Origin: Entonaema liquescens
Lineage: Eukaryota; Ascomycota; Sordariomycetes; Xylariales; Xylariaceae
Length of the DNA: 64,000 nucleotides
NCBI GenBank assembly: GCA_902805475.1
Contig: CADCSX010000014.1
Span: 372,001-436,000, forward strand
Reading direction: 5' to 3'
Shown: positions 1 through 12,072 of the stretch, one piece after another
Position numbering within the stretch: the stretch's first letter is position 1
Layout of the letters: every line of letters starts with the position of its first letter
Notes under the pieces: generated by a model
What the model was told of the DNA's origin: nothing
The model's input: the letters and a program-made list of their open reading frames with translations, nothing else
Database searches by the model: none
Made by a program: the position numbers and the translations under genes

Positions 1-95
1 GCTTTCTTCGTAAGATTCTTGCTATTAAAAGTAACAGAATACCAGAATCCCCACCATCGTATTCTTCAAGTACCTGTCAAAAACTTATATACAAG

Positions 96-1003
96 ATGAA
101 TACCACGCCGAGCAAGAGACGCGTCTTAGGCGCTATCGATGTCAATTCTAGAAGCCCAGTGTCTGCTTCAAAACGCCAAGAGCTCAAAGCAAAAACGCTG
201 TCACCCATTACAAGTGTATTGGATAACAACGCTATCAAGAGGCATCTAGAACACCCACTTACACCACCAACTAAGAAGCCACGCCTCTCCATTGGCGAAG
301 AGGAAGTTGAACGTATGCCTATAAGCGACGAACACCATTTAGAAAGGGTATGTATAACATGCGTGATGCTACATTAAACGACTTAGCTAATTTAGTGGTG
401 GATTAGGACTCATTCCGACAAGAAGATGCTAAACGCCAGCGGTCTGAATCTCCGGAAGAAGAGTCATCACTCATAGATAACTCGGTTATCGATATAACTC
501 AAGAGACTGCGGTGACAGAGCCAGATATAGAGGCTGTAGCAGCAGCCCCGCCAACCCCGCCGGCGCCATCTCGAAGGCGATCAACTATGACCAGAGAAGA
601 AGCGCGACAGGTAAATTCCAAATTATAAACCAACACATGCCAAGAGGGAGAATGCGCAGCCATCTAACACTACATATAGAAAGCAGAGATGCTCCGACTG
701 AGACTCGGCCTAGCTAGTTACAAGGTTCGCACAGGACAGACAGACGTATCTCTAGAACAACTCGAAGCCAAGTCGATAAGATCTAGACAGCAGATGGAGC
801 CCTCGTTGCCTCCGCTGTTGCGGACCACAAGCTCTGGGGAGGAAGATGACAGAGACGTGAAGGACAGGGAAGATGATGGAGATAAAATACCATCTTCGGG
901 ACGCAAGGCTCTACCCACGGCCCCGCTTAGTCGGGAGAGTAGTTTTGAGAAAGGCCGTTCGGGAACAGAGAGAACACAGATGCGCAGATTACCGATATCA
1001 TGA
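96..1003 (+). CDS. NRM1/WHI5-family G1/S transcriptional repressor, 3 exons
   Basis: Exons 96-347, 407-610 and 680-1003 (GTATGT and GTAAAT donors, TAG acceptors) join in frame to about 259 aa. The third exon opens with a motif around residues 155-180 (LRLRLGLASYKVRTGQTDV) that matches the Whi5/Nrm1 (GTB) motif used to bind SBF/MBF transcription factors. The N-terminal half is basic and disordered, with CDK-type S/T-P sites at T4, S20, S36, T56 and S99. That pattern is expected of a repressor inactivated by cyclin-CDK phosphorylation. The family represses G1/S genes in the nucleus. The motif and the open junctions are seen directly; the assignment to NRM1 rather than WHI5 cannot be made, because filamentous fungi usually have one such protein. 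Confidence 0.8.
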
Positions 1004-1529
1004 TTAAAAATTGCCACGAGGTGTTGAGAGTTAGGTTGAAGGGATTTTAGAGGATTAAAGAGGAATTGTGCTGGCAACGGCAATTCCTGAGATGGGGAAT
1101 TAGGGTACGTGTGTCATTAGGGAGGTTATTTTTACAAGTGTGCTTTTAGAAAGTATCTTATCCAAATGGGAGATACGGTTACTGGCAAGAGCCCAAATAT
1201 ATTAACCATGTATCAGTGAATAGGTACAATACCTCTTAGGTACCTACTCTCTTACCCTATTTCTCTTATCTTTTACAGGGCTTCCCTGCTGTGATTATAT
1301 GCAACGCCTTCGAACTTGGGGAAGGGACTAAGGATACCGAGATTGAAGATAACTGCCAGTGCAATCGCAACTGCAACTGCAACTGCAACTGCAATTGCAA
1401 TAGCGACAGATGTCATTCATACCGCCTAGCTCCTTCCAACCGACTCTCACTTAGTTTCACATTTATCTTTCTCTTTCCTTTGAAACATCGGCTTGACTCA
1501 TTCATTCCTGAAGCTACCAAAACGTCGCC
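1004..1529. other. Intergenic, with hexanucleotide microsatellite
   Basis: Separates two plus-strand genes. It contains about seven copies of a GCAACT-type hexamer at 1361-1401 and otherwise no gene. A reading frame across it encodes only a C-N repeat from the microsatellite and is not credible. Confidence 0.6.
1361..1401 (+). repeat. GCAACT hexanucleotide tandem repeat
   Basis: About seven imperfect hexamer units (GCAATC, GCAACT four times, GCAATT and a partial unit), lying 130 bp upstream of the next ORF and probably in its 5' leader. A related short CAATTGCAACTGCC stretch occurs inside that ORF near 1550. Confidence 0.85.
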
Positions 1530-2144
1530 ATGTCGCCACCTCAGACCATGCAATTGCAACTGCCAATTCGCTTGAAGAACAATCCCGACGCAAAGCCCAG
1601 TCTTAGACCAAAAGGTATTCGCAAGTCCGCCCGCAAACCCAAGCAATTCACCATGTGCTCAACCGTCTTATTCACATACCGCTGCGGCTGCACCCACACC
1701 ACTACCTTCGAGTGTCCCGACACCGCGTCCACTTTTGCCAGCCTCGCCACGGGACCTTCTTCTCGCTCTGCTCAAGGTCGTCGTCGCCGCCGTCGTCAGC
1801 GCTGCCATGGCCCCAAGACCACACCCACCGTTACGCCCCTAGACGAAGACTGCTACGACTGTGCGCAAAAGAAAGAGGAGACAGAACAATGCGCAGACTC
1901 GCTGAACGATGCGGACATTTCTTCCCTGTCGTTGTCGGGAGATACGGATGTAGACTCGGAATCAGAATTGGATACCACACTATCGACAGTGGCATCATTA
2001 GCGTCCATAGACAACGCCGTGCTCCGGGAGCGTGATTCCAATCTGCCGTCTCAAGGCCCACCTATCCCCATTCTAGACCTAGACTTAGACCTTCGCATGC
2101 ACCTGATGGAACTGGATCTGCCCGACTCGTATGGTGGCTTTTGA
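1530..2144 (+). CDS. Small hypothetical protein with a Cys cluster
   Basis: Single-exon ORF of 204 aa with an ATG in good context (GTCGCCATG). I do not recognise the family. The N-terminal 40 residues are basic. Residues about 42-63 hold four cysteines (C-x8-C-x-C-x7-C), which could form a small metal-binding or disulfide knuckle. A run of six arginines follows, then a C-x2-C pair. The C-terminal 90 residues are Ser/Asp-rich and end in an alternating Leu-Asp stretch. There is no signal peptide or membrane segment. Small cysteine-bearing proteins of this kind are common among fungal hypotheticals. An internal start at the second ATG (1548) is possible. Confidence 0.6.
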   Translation: MSPPQTMQLQLPIRLKNNPDAKPSLRPKGIRKSARKPKQFTMCSTVLFTYRCGCTHTTTFECPDTASTFASLATGPSSRSAQGRRRRRRQRCHGPKTTPTVTPLDEDCYDCAQKKEETEQCADSLNDADISSLSLSGDTDVDSESELDTTLSTVASLASIDNAVLRERDSNLPSQGPPIPILDLDLDLRMHLMELDLPDSYGGF

Positions 2145-2640
2145 ACGGAGCTCAAGTTCTATCGGGAATAGGGGCTTACAGGAAGAAAGGCGATACCCGG
2201 AGTAAAATAGGGATATGGGGGATGGAAATGGAAGAGGAGAAAGAAGAGTAAGGGGAGGAGGAATATGGTTGGCACGATCTCTATTGCTCTCATATGACGG
2301 ACATGAGCTGCCTTCTTCTGTTATCTTGATGATGAGAGAGGTCCTTGGAAGTACAATCGCTGCAAGACCTACATATATCAAGATTGAGGAGCTTCACTAA
2401 ATTAGGTACCGCCATGCTTGTCTATAATGGGATCGTGATATAATTTTTCGAGTAGCTCCCTTCGCTTCCGATAGGGGCTGTATGCTCGTTCTACTACAGC
2501 GTACTATGTAACATATAGTTAGCTTTGTAGAATCCAACCTGTTACAAGCCCAATCAGGCATCACAGCAGATGTGACTTTTCGGGATGATCTTTGTCTAAG
2601 TGCATAACTTATCTGAGATTCATATGGTTTCTCTGACAAT
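2145..2640. other. Convergent intergenic region
   Basis: About 500 bp between the 3' ends of the small hypothetical gene and LAA1. I see no conserved ORF or RNA gene. A purine-rich stretch occurs at 2213-2265. Confidence 0.6.
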
Positions 2641-5600
2641 TCAACCCCCAAAGTCCATTTTTAACGCTATACTCGGCTGGCCTTGGGCATTTGAACCCTT
2701 CGCCGGACCACCGCTTTGCCGACCCGATCGAATAACCTCTTCCATAAATGCTTTCTGCCCCTCGTTCATCGCGGCCACTACCCCCCTGAATCCAGCCTGA
2801 TCCGCTGACGCTAACTCCAACAACCTCGCACTCGTTTCGTGATACACGTCGGCACCCTCGCTAGCCGCGCGGGATAGTAAAGTAGGTACTACGATGGACA
2901 TGGCAATCTGCGCGTGTCCGCTGCCAAGCGTGACTACGTATTGTGTTAGAGACTGTGCCACTAGCTTACGCGCATCCTCCGGATCCTCCGGCTCCGTATC
3001 GACTACGAATGCAATCAGTCGAGGGAGAAGATGCCGAGCAATTGACTGATCAGCAGGTGAAGGGGATGGTTGCAGCAAGAGAGACCGGATGCAGTTCGCT
3101 GCGATCCTAGCCGTCTACAACCCTGTCAGCGATATATATAAGATTATTATAGAATACTAGGGATACTCACCATGCGATCTCTTAAACAATCGACCACTTC
3201 CTCCAGGAATTTACCCACGAGGCGGTCATTAGCTGCAAGTCGATTACTTCCCCCGGTGAAGAGGATCGTGATTGCGAGTAGACAGTTCTTGACGCATTGT
3301 AGAGAAGTAGGCGTCTCACGCTTCTGTGCATTTAGATATGTGGATAGGTACCGGCGTAAACAACCCTCGACCTGCATATCGGTGGCAGACCTTGCCTCCG
3401 CAGAGCCGTGAGAACTGGACATAGTCGCCATAAATCTTTTGAATATGGGTAGAGCCTGTGGGACGATGATCTCCTGGCAGGAAGATGTTGCTAATATCGT
3501 GGCAAAGATATGAATTATACAAGCATGCAAGTCCGTCTTGATAATTGCTGGAAATACTTCTGCTGCGTCGACCATAGCGTTTAACCCGGTTCGTACGAGA
3601 AGGACTGCCTCCTCGGTTAAATGGTGGCGTACTGGCTGATTCGTCTCGGTCAGATTGGGCAACATCCCAGATAGTACCAGAACGATAATCCTGGTCAGCT
3701 CAAATAGCTGCTCAATGTCTTCGCTCAAATCGCCATCGTCCTGCTGCTCCTGTTTCCTCGCCGAAGGGTGAGCAACACAAAGCGCGCGCGCGATCTCAAC
3801 TATGACCCCCTGAACATCGAGGCCCTCTGTCAATACCAGGCGATCTAACAAATCCATTGTTTCGGAGAAGATTGCCTCTCGGTAGATAGCGTGCCCCGAA
3901 ACGCTCGGATGCAGGATCTTCTTAAGAGCTTGTAGTATCTCGAGTGTTTGTTCCTGAGTGGCTAGGGAATCGACCTGGTTCGATTTAGTTGCGAGTGCCT
4001 CGAAGGCGATGCCGAATAGGACGAAAAAGAACGCAACCGGTTCATCGCGATAGTTGATATCAGCAGTCTTAGATTGCCCATTAGTACCTGACGCATCAGC
4101 CTCTTTTCCGTCTAGAGCGTCGAAAACGAATTCGCTGTCTTGCTCAATGAGACTTGCGATAGCATCGACAAGCTTCAGCCAGGACTCCTGGTAGAACTTG
4201 AGAAGGGTTTCGCGGTTGAGGGCAGCGTAGATGGTATCGAGGCTACCCGACATAGACGGCGGACCTAGTGTCATTGAGATATCTGGTTCGAACCTCAATC
4301 GAGCAAACTCCCGCAGCGAGGCCAACCACAACGGTGTCAGCGTGCCGATATGGGGTTTCAACACATCAAGTAGGTACTTCTGCTCTGAGCTGGCCACTTG
4401 AAGTTCTGCCCACGCGGAGTAGACCGACATCTTAACCATCACCTGAGCATTAGAGCTGAGACCCTTGAGATCGCCAATGCCGGCATTCTCCGTCTCTGTC
4501 GAGAAATTCTCGAGCGCGGTAACAAGTGTCTTCAAGATACGGCCCATGCGGTCAACATCTGTTACGATACCCGTAGAAATGAAAGCAGCGCATACATTAA
4601 CAGCCTCCGCAGCCAATTCTGGCGATGAATCTGCGGCAAAAGCAGGTGTTAATGCCGAACTGATTTGTGCCTGGTACTGTTCGAGGAGCATTGCCTCCTC
4701 AAAATCAGGGTCTGGTGTTTTACCAAACATTCTCAAAACGGCACCGATTATCTTCAATCCCCATATCCTTAGCTCCAACACACTGGATGTCGAAGCCGAG
4801 AAAGCCATACGAATAACGTCGGCAATCCTGGCCTGGAGAGCAGACTGTGCAGGTGACTCGCCATTTGTAGCGACGTCTTTCCCAATCATTATGAATATTT
4901 CATTGAGACAACTCATTGCAAAAGTCCTGACCTGCCAACGCAGAGGCTCCATTTCGGAATTTGAAGGTGCATCTTTATCATCTTTGGCGGCACCTGCGGC
5001 CGCAGCAAAACCGGCGACTTCTTCATCCTGTAGGTCGATAGTAGCTGTCTGTTTTTGGTTGCCGTTGTGTGCCTCCTCGGTGGCTTTGGGTCGTGTCATC
5101 TTGAGAACATTTTGGAAACGGATAAGCCAGGAGCCTGTTTCTGTTAACGAAGTCTGGCGCAACCAGTTCCGAATGACATTGCGGATTCCGTCGTGGTTGG
5201 GCGATACATCTAGCACAAGCCATAGATGATCCTCAAATCCTGGATTGGCGGCCTCTAGCACGTCGAGAGAATTCCTCTTCATTAAATTGTAAAGACCGTC
5301 CACCGCAACATCACGAAGGGTAGGAAATTCGGAATTAAGGTACTTCTGTAGAGTTTTGACGTAGTCACTAAACACCATATATCCAGGAGCATATAGGGAC
5401 AGATGCTCCAGGCATGCCAAGCTTTCGCGCTGCACGATAATATCCTCCTCGCTCTGTAGCTGATCGACAAGTGTGAGAATCAACTCGCGTGATTTAGTGG
5501 AATCTTGTAAATCCGGCCCTACGACATTAATTAGAGAGTCGATGCAATGGGTGATGGCTGCCGTGGTTGATAGCTCCATTTCCAAGCTCATGGAAATAGG

Positions 5601-8600
5601 AGAAGACACTTCGGAATGGTGAGTTTCGGATAGATAAAGTTGGGAAACCATCCCGAGAGATCCAGAGATATAAGGCGAAAACCCAAGGCCTGTAGCGTCG
5701 GCGGCATCCGCTAGAGCCTCGAGAGCCCAGTAGTGTACAGTCGGATGCGGATCATTGCACAACGACATGAGGATACCAGTGATTGTCTTGAGATGGTATC
5801 CTGCACCCATACCGCCTACCTTCGACTGGATAGAGCCCAGAGCCATGGCGCACCCCGCTCGAGCGCTGGGTTCCCGGTTACTCACAATGGTGTCGACCAA
5901 ATGCTTAATCTCGTGGTTCGTAAATGCGTTGCCGCATGCGTTACAAAGGCGAGAAATAGCACCGTAGCCTAAGCTGCGCACGTATTGATCCGGATCGACT
6001 ACAAAACTTCTGGCCATTTCTTGTACGAGCTTTTCCACCGCTATGTTGGAAATATTGCCGGGCGGCGATTGAGTCTCCTTGACGGCAACTTTCAGAGTCA
6101 GGAATAGAGCGCTAGCAACATTGACACCGATGGCTGCTTTACGACCGAGGTCACGTTGTAATGAACCAGCCGAGGTAAACGTCGCAATCTGCTCAAGGAC
6201 ACTCTCTTGCACCTTGGCTGGTGTAAGAGGGAAGACGAAGGCAAATAGCTGGATTGCCATGTTCACCACCTCGGTAGCCGGGGGTGCTGGGAGATCCGTG
6301 GACGAGTTAAGCTCACCCACGTACAGGGCGGCGGCATCGTGTTCTAGCGACGAGCAGATTGGTGACAGGAGAATGTCGTCAATGATTCCGTCCGGATCAG
6401 GCTCATCCGTCTCTGGCTTATCAGTTGTATCATCCTTCTCTCCGGGGAGCCTCTTAACTTTGAAACCACGAACTAGGTCGTTGACACCATAGCCGGAATT
6501 ATCACCAACGTCCCAGATAGTTTCAAAAGTACCTGCGGCGTTGGCAATGGACGCACTCAGCGTATTGGCTGCGTAATTCTCGGGATCGGCAAACAATGAT
6601 ATTGCTAAGGTAAGGAGATTGGATTGTATCAGTGCCTCGCTGCCTCCGGCTGGACTCTGGTTTACCAGCATGATGTAGCACTGTAAAACTCGCCGCTGAA
6701 CCATCATGTCAAGATCGTGCAGCTGCAATGCAGGAGTTAACCTTTGCGAAATATCATCCGTGGTTTTCTTCGAGGGAAGCATTCTAAGGAATACGCTAGT
6801 ATTTTGAAGCATCGTGGCGATTCGCTTCGATACGTCGACTGTTAACAAACGGCTGTTGAACTGGAGGAAGGCGAGAATAGAGCCTAATGCGCACTCTTTC
6901 ACATGAGTTAAGTAAGAGACTTCCAGAATGTTGCGATGGGCAAAGTTATCCTTGGCCAAAGGCTTTGGTAGGGCATTTTTCCAGAGAACAAGTAGTTGCG
7001 AGAGATGAATCTTGACAAAGTTAGGCCCTAGAGACATAAGCCCCCCGAGGAGAATCCATGCAACCTGGACCTGCGTACTCGAAACACGAAGCTCGGACTG
7101 GCCGCTGGACTTGAGCAGGTTGGTGGCCATGGAGTAGACTCGATTGTTGATGTCAAGAGAACCATACAACGGCCGAGAAGGACTGGCACTCACGGTCGCA
7201 GCCAATCCATGGGCGAACCCAACACATCTTCTCGGAGAGTTCCGCGCCCCTCCAAGTAGGGACAACTCCCTGCTAAGACTATTCATACAAACAGACAAGC
7301 AAGGTAGGAGTTGCTGTGGACATGCGAGAACGAACGTTTTCATACAGAATGAAGCGGACACCTGGACACTATAACTGGGATGCTGCAATACCTGCAATAA
7401 CCCATCTCGGCAGGATTCTGCGAAATTGTTTGCAGCAGATCCAAGGGACTTAATAAGCGACGCAACTGCACCAAGAGCTGCAATCAGTGTATGCTTCGTT
7501 GGCTCAGGTCGCTCCTTGAGAGTTTGGGGGTAGTTCTTAAAGACATCGTTGACGAGCACTTTAGCCACGGTCGTCTGGCCCGATTCCCCAAGTATCTTGC
7601 GGCCTATAACAACCTGGAGGGTCGTGTCGACAATTCGACGTGAGACGAGGAGCCTATACCGATTGTTGACTATGTTCTGATGGCCTAGTAAGTCGATAGT
7701 CAAGCTCTCCAAGATTCTTAAATAATTCTTCTCAACGAAATTCTCTCCTAGTCGCTTTAAAACCCTGCCATAACAAACACCAATGGCCGCCCTGGCTCTG
7801 TTGGTAGTAGACAGTCGAACGTACTGAGTCGTAAGGGTTTTAAAAATGTCACTCAAGGACAAAACAAGATCCTGGCTTTTTTTGCCAGGCGCCGGGCTAC
7901 CTGGTCGTGACGGAATATCTTCGTCTTCTTCCAGCCCAATACCCGGTTGGACAGAGGCCCTTTTACTAGCTTTGGATTTGGACTTTTTAATTTTTGGTAT
8001 CCCCGCCAGTGAAGATTCGGAATGGGTTTTCACCATGGCCTCGGCCAAACAGTCGGCAGCGGCGTGTCTTACATGTGAGGAACTAGAGTCAATGGTCTTA
8101 AAGAGAGTTGACTTTAGGTTCTCAAAATCGCCCGAATTCTCGAAGTATGAAGTATATTTAGCCAACGACTTTAAACAACGGCAGGCGAATACGACAGTTA
8201 GAGAACCCTTGTCGCTGGAGGCGGCGTTACGTGCCTGTTTCCAAATATCCCTAGCTATACTCTCGTCCAAGCTCGACCGCACCATGCCTACAATCTTAGT
8301 TAAAGAAATGAGCACAGCAGCGCGTAGCCCAGCATGGCTTTGAGATGATTTAAGCAGCTTGACGAGGGCTCCGCAAGCTAATGGATGCAGGCCAATGGCG
8401 CTGTCACCGGCAGATGCATATACATCGCCCAAGCAACTGATAGCAGCATGCCTTGTTCGAATCTCATTCTCGGTCTTGGATTTCCCAGAGGATATTATAG
8501 AGACTAGCTCGTTTATAGTATCGAATAGTAACTTCCTATCTCCATTTCCAAGGAAGTAGGCAAGTATCTTGCCAAGATTTACCCGTATCACTCGACTAGG

Positions 8601-8876
8601 GGAGGGCGTGGTCAAGTTGATTATCTGGAAGACCTCCTTCTTAAGGTAGAACTGCTGGGCAGTGCAATCATCGTTCGACAAGCTATGGACATGTTTGCTC
8701 AAGGAAGAAACGAAGTTTAAGAGGAATAAATCCTGCTGCTCGGCGGGAAGCGACTGGAGCTTCTGGAGGTCGAGTTCTGGATTGGATGTGGTGGTCAAGG
8801 AAGCGCGGGCGGGCGTAGGCGCTGCGGCTTGAGAGACGCCATTAGACTCTCGAGGAGGGGAACTTGGCGCTGACAT
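2641..8876 (-). CDS. LAA1: HEAT-repeat protein, LAA1/HEATR5 family
   Basis: Exon 1 runs 8876-3171 and exon 2 runs 3114-2641. The intron has a GTGAGT donor and TAG acceptor, and the frame is kept, giving about 2,058 aa, close to the roughly 2,000-residue size of yeast Laa1 and animal HEATR5. The sequence is alpha-helical HEAT repeats throughout. The most diagnostic stretch is at about residues 970-1100 (GYGAISRLCNACG, then DPHPTVHYWALEALADAA). The family works at the trans-Golgi/endosome as an accessory of the AP-1 clathrin adaptor. The N-terminal 35 residues are low-complexity. The ATG at 8876 is the first in frame after the divergent promoter. The next gene, TACO1, is transcribed divergently. 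Confidence 0.9.
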
Positions 8877-9482
8877 GGGAAATCATGGATGCTTTGTTGA
8901 AGCGCATAAAAGGAGTATCGTTTTGACGGTAGTGAATAAATAAAGGCTAAACGGTGAGAATCGCGGTCAAAACATGTGCCTATGAAATGTGAAGGTGAAT
9001 AAGTAATTAAGGGTATCTAAGGCACGTGGAAGGCAGTATGCCCATGTATGTACAGTGTATTGGAGCGTACCTGACCTCAAAGGGGGGCGTAATAATAGCA
9101 TTCGGCAGTAATGAGTCCAATAGCCAATTACAGGACGTAGCTGTAAAACTATATTGGGCTATCTGCCAATCAACAGAGGATGCGGCGATCGTTGGTGGGC
9201 TTTTTTACGCTGCTATTACATAGCTTAAATCGCTTAGGAACCTTGGAAGTGACCTCTAAATTCTCCCAAATAGGTTTAACCCCATAGAAAAATAATACTC
9301 TTGCAGGTACTCCAGCATCTGCTTCAACATTTAGACGTTTACCTTCAGCCATAGCTATTTTGTCACTTTACCAATTAGTCTCGAAATGCTGAATTGACTC
9401 GTCCAATTCTGCTAGAGGCACGCAATCTCGTGGTTCATTTATTAGTTAAACAAACCCTAACGTGGTCAAGGAATTACTCGAA
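8877..9482. promoter_or_regulatory. Divergent promoter LAA1/TACO1 with CCAAT-box cluster
   Basis: A 606-bp divergent intergenic region. CCAAT pentamers lie at 9117-9121, 9124-9128, 9153-9157 (minus strand), 9166-9170, 9371-9375 and 9403-9407, and four of them fall within 54 bp. CCAAT is the recognition core of the fungal HAP/CBC complex, a regulator of respiratory genes, which fits TACO1. The binding itself is inference. Confidence 0.55.
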
Positions 9483-10463
9483 ATGTCTACTCGCCTATTC
9501 TTTTTCCCGAGTCGAAGTTTTGCGCCGAGCCCGACTGTCTCCGCCGTATGCGTTCAATGTCTCCGATCCTTCGCCTCGAGCGCGGTACTTAATAGCGGTC
9601 ATAATCGTTGGTCTAAGATCAGACACGAGAAGGGCGCCGCCGATGCGAAGAAAAACGCCCTACGAAGCGGTTTCTCCAAGAACTTGACCCTCTTCTCGAG
9701 ACGTTCGTATCTTACATGATGGCTGTTGGACGCGATCTAAGCGCTGATGGAGTGCGAGATAGTATATGGGCCAGACCCGCGACTCAATGCTCGGCTAGCC
9801 AATGTGGTCGCGATCGCAAGGAAAGGTATTTAACATATCCGTACGGGAACTAGGCCGGAACACATATAGACTACGAGAGCAACGCAAAAACATGTTCTAA
9901 CAAGAATCGCGGTCACAGCCGGCATGCCGAAAGCCAGTATAGATATTGCTATCGCACGAGGCCAAGGGAAAACGTCGTCAGGTACCAGCCTTGAGGTTAT
10001 GACGCTCGAAGTGCTGATACCGCCGGCCGTAGCCATGATAATCGACGTCGAGACGGATAACAAGCAGCGCGCATTGCAAGACCTCAGGAGCCTGGTAAAG
10101 AAGTACAATGGTACCGTAACACCAACCAAATTCTTTTTCAACAGACTTGGCCGTTTCGTCCTAAGAGGCGACAAAGACGCCAATGAAGAGTACTTCAACG
10201 ACGTGATGATGGCGGCGGTTGACGCCGGCGCCGAGGACATTCAGGAGGACGACAGTGGCAACGTTGTCGTCTGGACGCAACCGCAAGATACACATCAAGC
10301 AGCGCAAAACTTAAGTCAGACGTTCTCTACTGAGCTACTAAGCTGCGAAATTGTATGGTCACCATCTGAGGAGAAAGTTAAGCTAGATGACCAGGAGGCC
10401 GCAGCAAATATAGCTGCCTTTTTAGCGGCACTGCAGGAATATCCAGATGTGCAAGGTGTCTAG
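9483..10463 (+). CDS. Mitochondrial YebC/TACO1-family translational activator, 3 exons
   Basis: Exons 9483-9702, 9763-9825 and 9919-10463 give 275 aa. The 60-nt first intron is required to bypass a TGA and restores the family motif LYGPDPRLNARLANV across the junction. The second junction yields RKAGMPKASIDIAIARGQGK, a YebC hallmark. Residues 1-40 are rich in Arg, Ser and Phe with no acidic residues, a typical mitochondrial presequence, followed by the family start GHNRWSKIRHEKGAADAKK. The family binds mitochondrial ribosomes and mRNA and supports translation of COX1 and other proline-rich mitochondrial products. The segment before the first intron is slightly short against the family, so its donor could be a few bases off. 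Confidence 0.88.
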
Positions 10464-10892
10464 TAAGCCTACCCTTGAAAATAGTTTTATCTTGCCCCCC
10501 TCAGCGAAGAGTCGATGCTAACCCTAGAATCCATAGTGCAAACGCCGAACAAGGAAAGATCAACGAAACGCTTTGGAAGACCATAGAAGATAATCTTGAC
10601 GCGTAATATGTAATATTTATACGATGCGTAGATAAGGTATATGTGGATTATTGTACATATTGTACTGTATAACGGTTTCCATATGATTTCCGCCTTGACT
10701 AGGAGCGGAGAGACCGGCCTTGTCGCCTAGTGCTCGAGTCAAGTCGAAAGTCCAAAACACGCAATAGTCGTGTGATCATGTTTTAATTCCTATTTTCCCG
10801 CCCCTCCCTTAAACGCCGTCGAAGCCAATGTATGCATCTATGCAACTATTTCCGTTCATTGCCTGTGCTGAGGCCCTACACAACCAATACAG
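10464..10892. other. Convergent intergenic region between TACO1 and PET100
   Basis: About 430 bp holding the two 3' ends. I see no gene in it. Confidence 0.6.
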
Positions 10893-11298
10893 CTACTCGT
10901 GCTCGCTCGAAGTCTGCTGCTGCTGCTGCGACTGCCGCGCCTCATTCTCGAGCCTCCTATCCCTGATATATAACCTTCGTGCTCGCAATCGCTCCAGCTC
11001 GGATTTTATCTCATCTCTGTCTAGGGGCACCTTGTTTGCCTGCTCGGGCTTAGGCCAGAAGTCGGGGACTGCAAAGCGCTCGTCGAGATTCGTGCCGAAG
11101 TAGTACATGATGCCGATTGGGAACATGACGTACATTCCAAACTATAATGGTTGGTAAGTATCTAAGTATGCGCCACGCGTGCGATCCCATTCTCTTGGGA
11201 GAACCTGTTCAAGAGAGAAAGGAAAGGTATAGCAAAACGAGGAGGGGTAGTTAAGTAGTTGAGCTCACCTTGAATACTTCCAGGTTTAGGCCGCCCAT
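10893..11298 (-). CDS. PET100: Cytochrome c oxidase assembly protein PET100, 2 exons
   Basis: A 10-codon first exon (11298-11269, encoding MGGLNLEVFK) is joined through a GTGAGC...TAG intron to exon 2 (11141-10893), giving 92 aa. The junction restores LEVFKFGMYVMFPIGIMYYFG, the conserved N-terminal membrane segment of Pet100, followed by NLDERFAVPDFWP. Pet100 is a small inner-membrane chaperone that assembles subcomplexes of cytochrome c oxidase. The C-terminal third is a charged helix ending in five glutamines encoded by a CTG/CAG run. The start matters: without the tiny first exon the family N-terminus would be missed. CCAAT boxes lie upstream on both strands (11454-11458 and 11508-11512). 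Confidence 0.92.
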
Positions 11299-12072
11299 TG
11301 TAGGATATGTGATATGTTAGAGTAGCTTAAATGGAATTGAGGTAATTTAGACGTTTATCAACAGCTGCTTGCATGTAGTGTAGAATGAAATAAAACCTAT
11401 GTATGTTGTAGGTCGTCTAGTATATTTTGTCTGGCGTCGCATCCGAGAAGCTTCCAATTAAAGCTTTCGAATTTCGATATCGACTACTCTAGAGCGAAAT
11501 TACTCTGATTGGCTGATTCATACCCGCATTGGAGCCAGGTAGCTATCGGGATATCCATTTTTCCTTTTTCCTTTTTCCTTGTGCTACCTATGTATTTTGC
11601 ATCCGCCCCGAACCGGTACTTCACACTTGGTATAACTATAGCTATGTACCTAGGTATGTTTAATACTTTACTAATTCCATAGGTAGGCATCTTCATTACG
11701 GAAAGTCGAAAATGTAAATCATGCCATATGCAGGGCAAGGAAGTCATATGTTGCGGAATATCCCATCAATAATGTGAACTTGGGGTGTTAGAGTAGTAAG
11801 TAACATAGGGGTAACAGAAATAGGGGTCAAGATATCGAACTTGACTTTAGATTTCCCCTGTTCGTGGTTCGAGTTAGTCACTTGCACATATTCAGAGGCG
11901 TATATGTAAGTAATGCCATGGTGAAAATATTAGATTGTATTTTAAATTTATCATCGCCGCGGAGGACGCCCGCAGCTCTTTGTGACCCTCCAAGCCGCCA
12001 ATCCCCGTCTACCCACTACCCTTTGTAGTGTAGGCCAGAACCCGTCTTCCGCCCAGTCCAAATCGTCCAAGT
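11299..12072. other. Intergenic, PET100 promoter and SMP3 3' region
   Basis: Contains a CCAAT at 11454-11458 and its complement ATTGG at 11508-11512, about 160 and 210 bp upstream of the PET100 ATG. It also has a tandem TTTTTCC stretch near 11558-11580 and a TACCTAGGTA palindrome near 11647. No gene is seen. Confidence 0.6.

Noticed and set aside
4465..5229. 254-codon plus-strand frame inside LAA1
   Set aside because: Antisense shadow of the LAA1 coding sequence, which has clear family similarity on the other strand.
9170..9352. 60-codon minus-strand frame between LAA1 and TACO1
   Set aside because: Begins with an ATG and reads smoothly but has no family that I can recognise and sits in the shared promoter; too weak to call.
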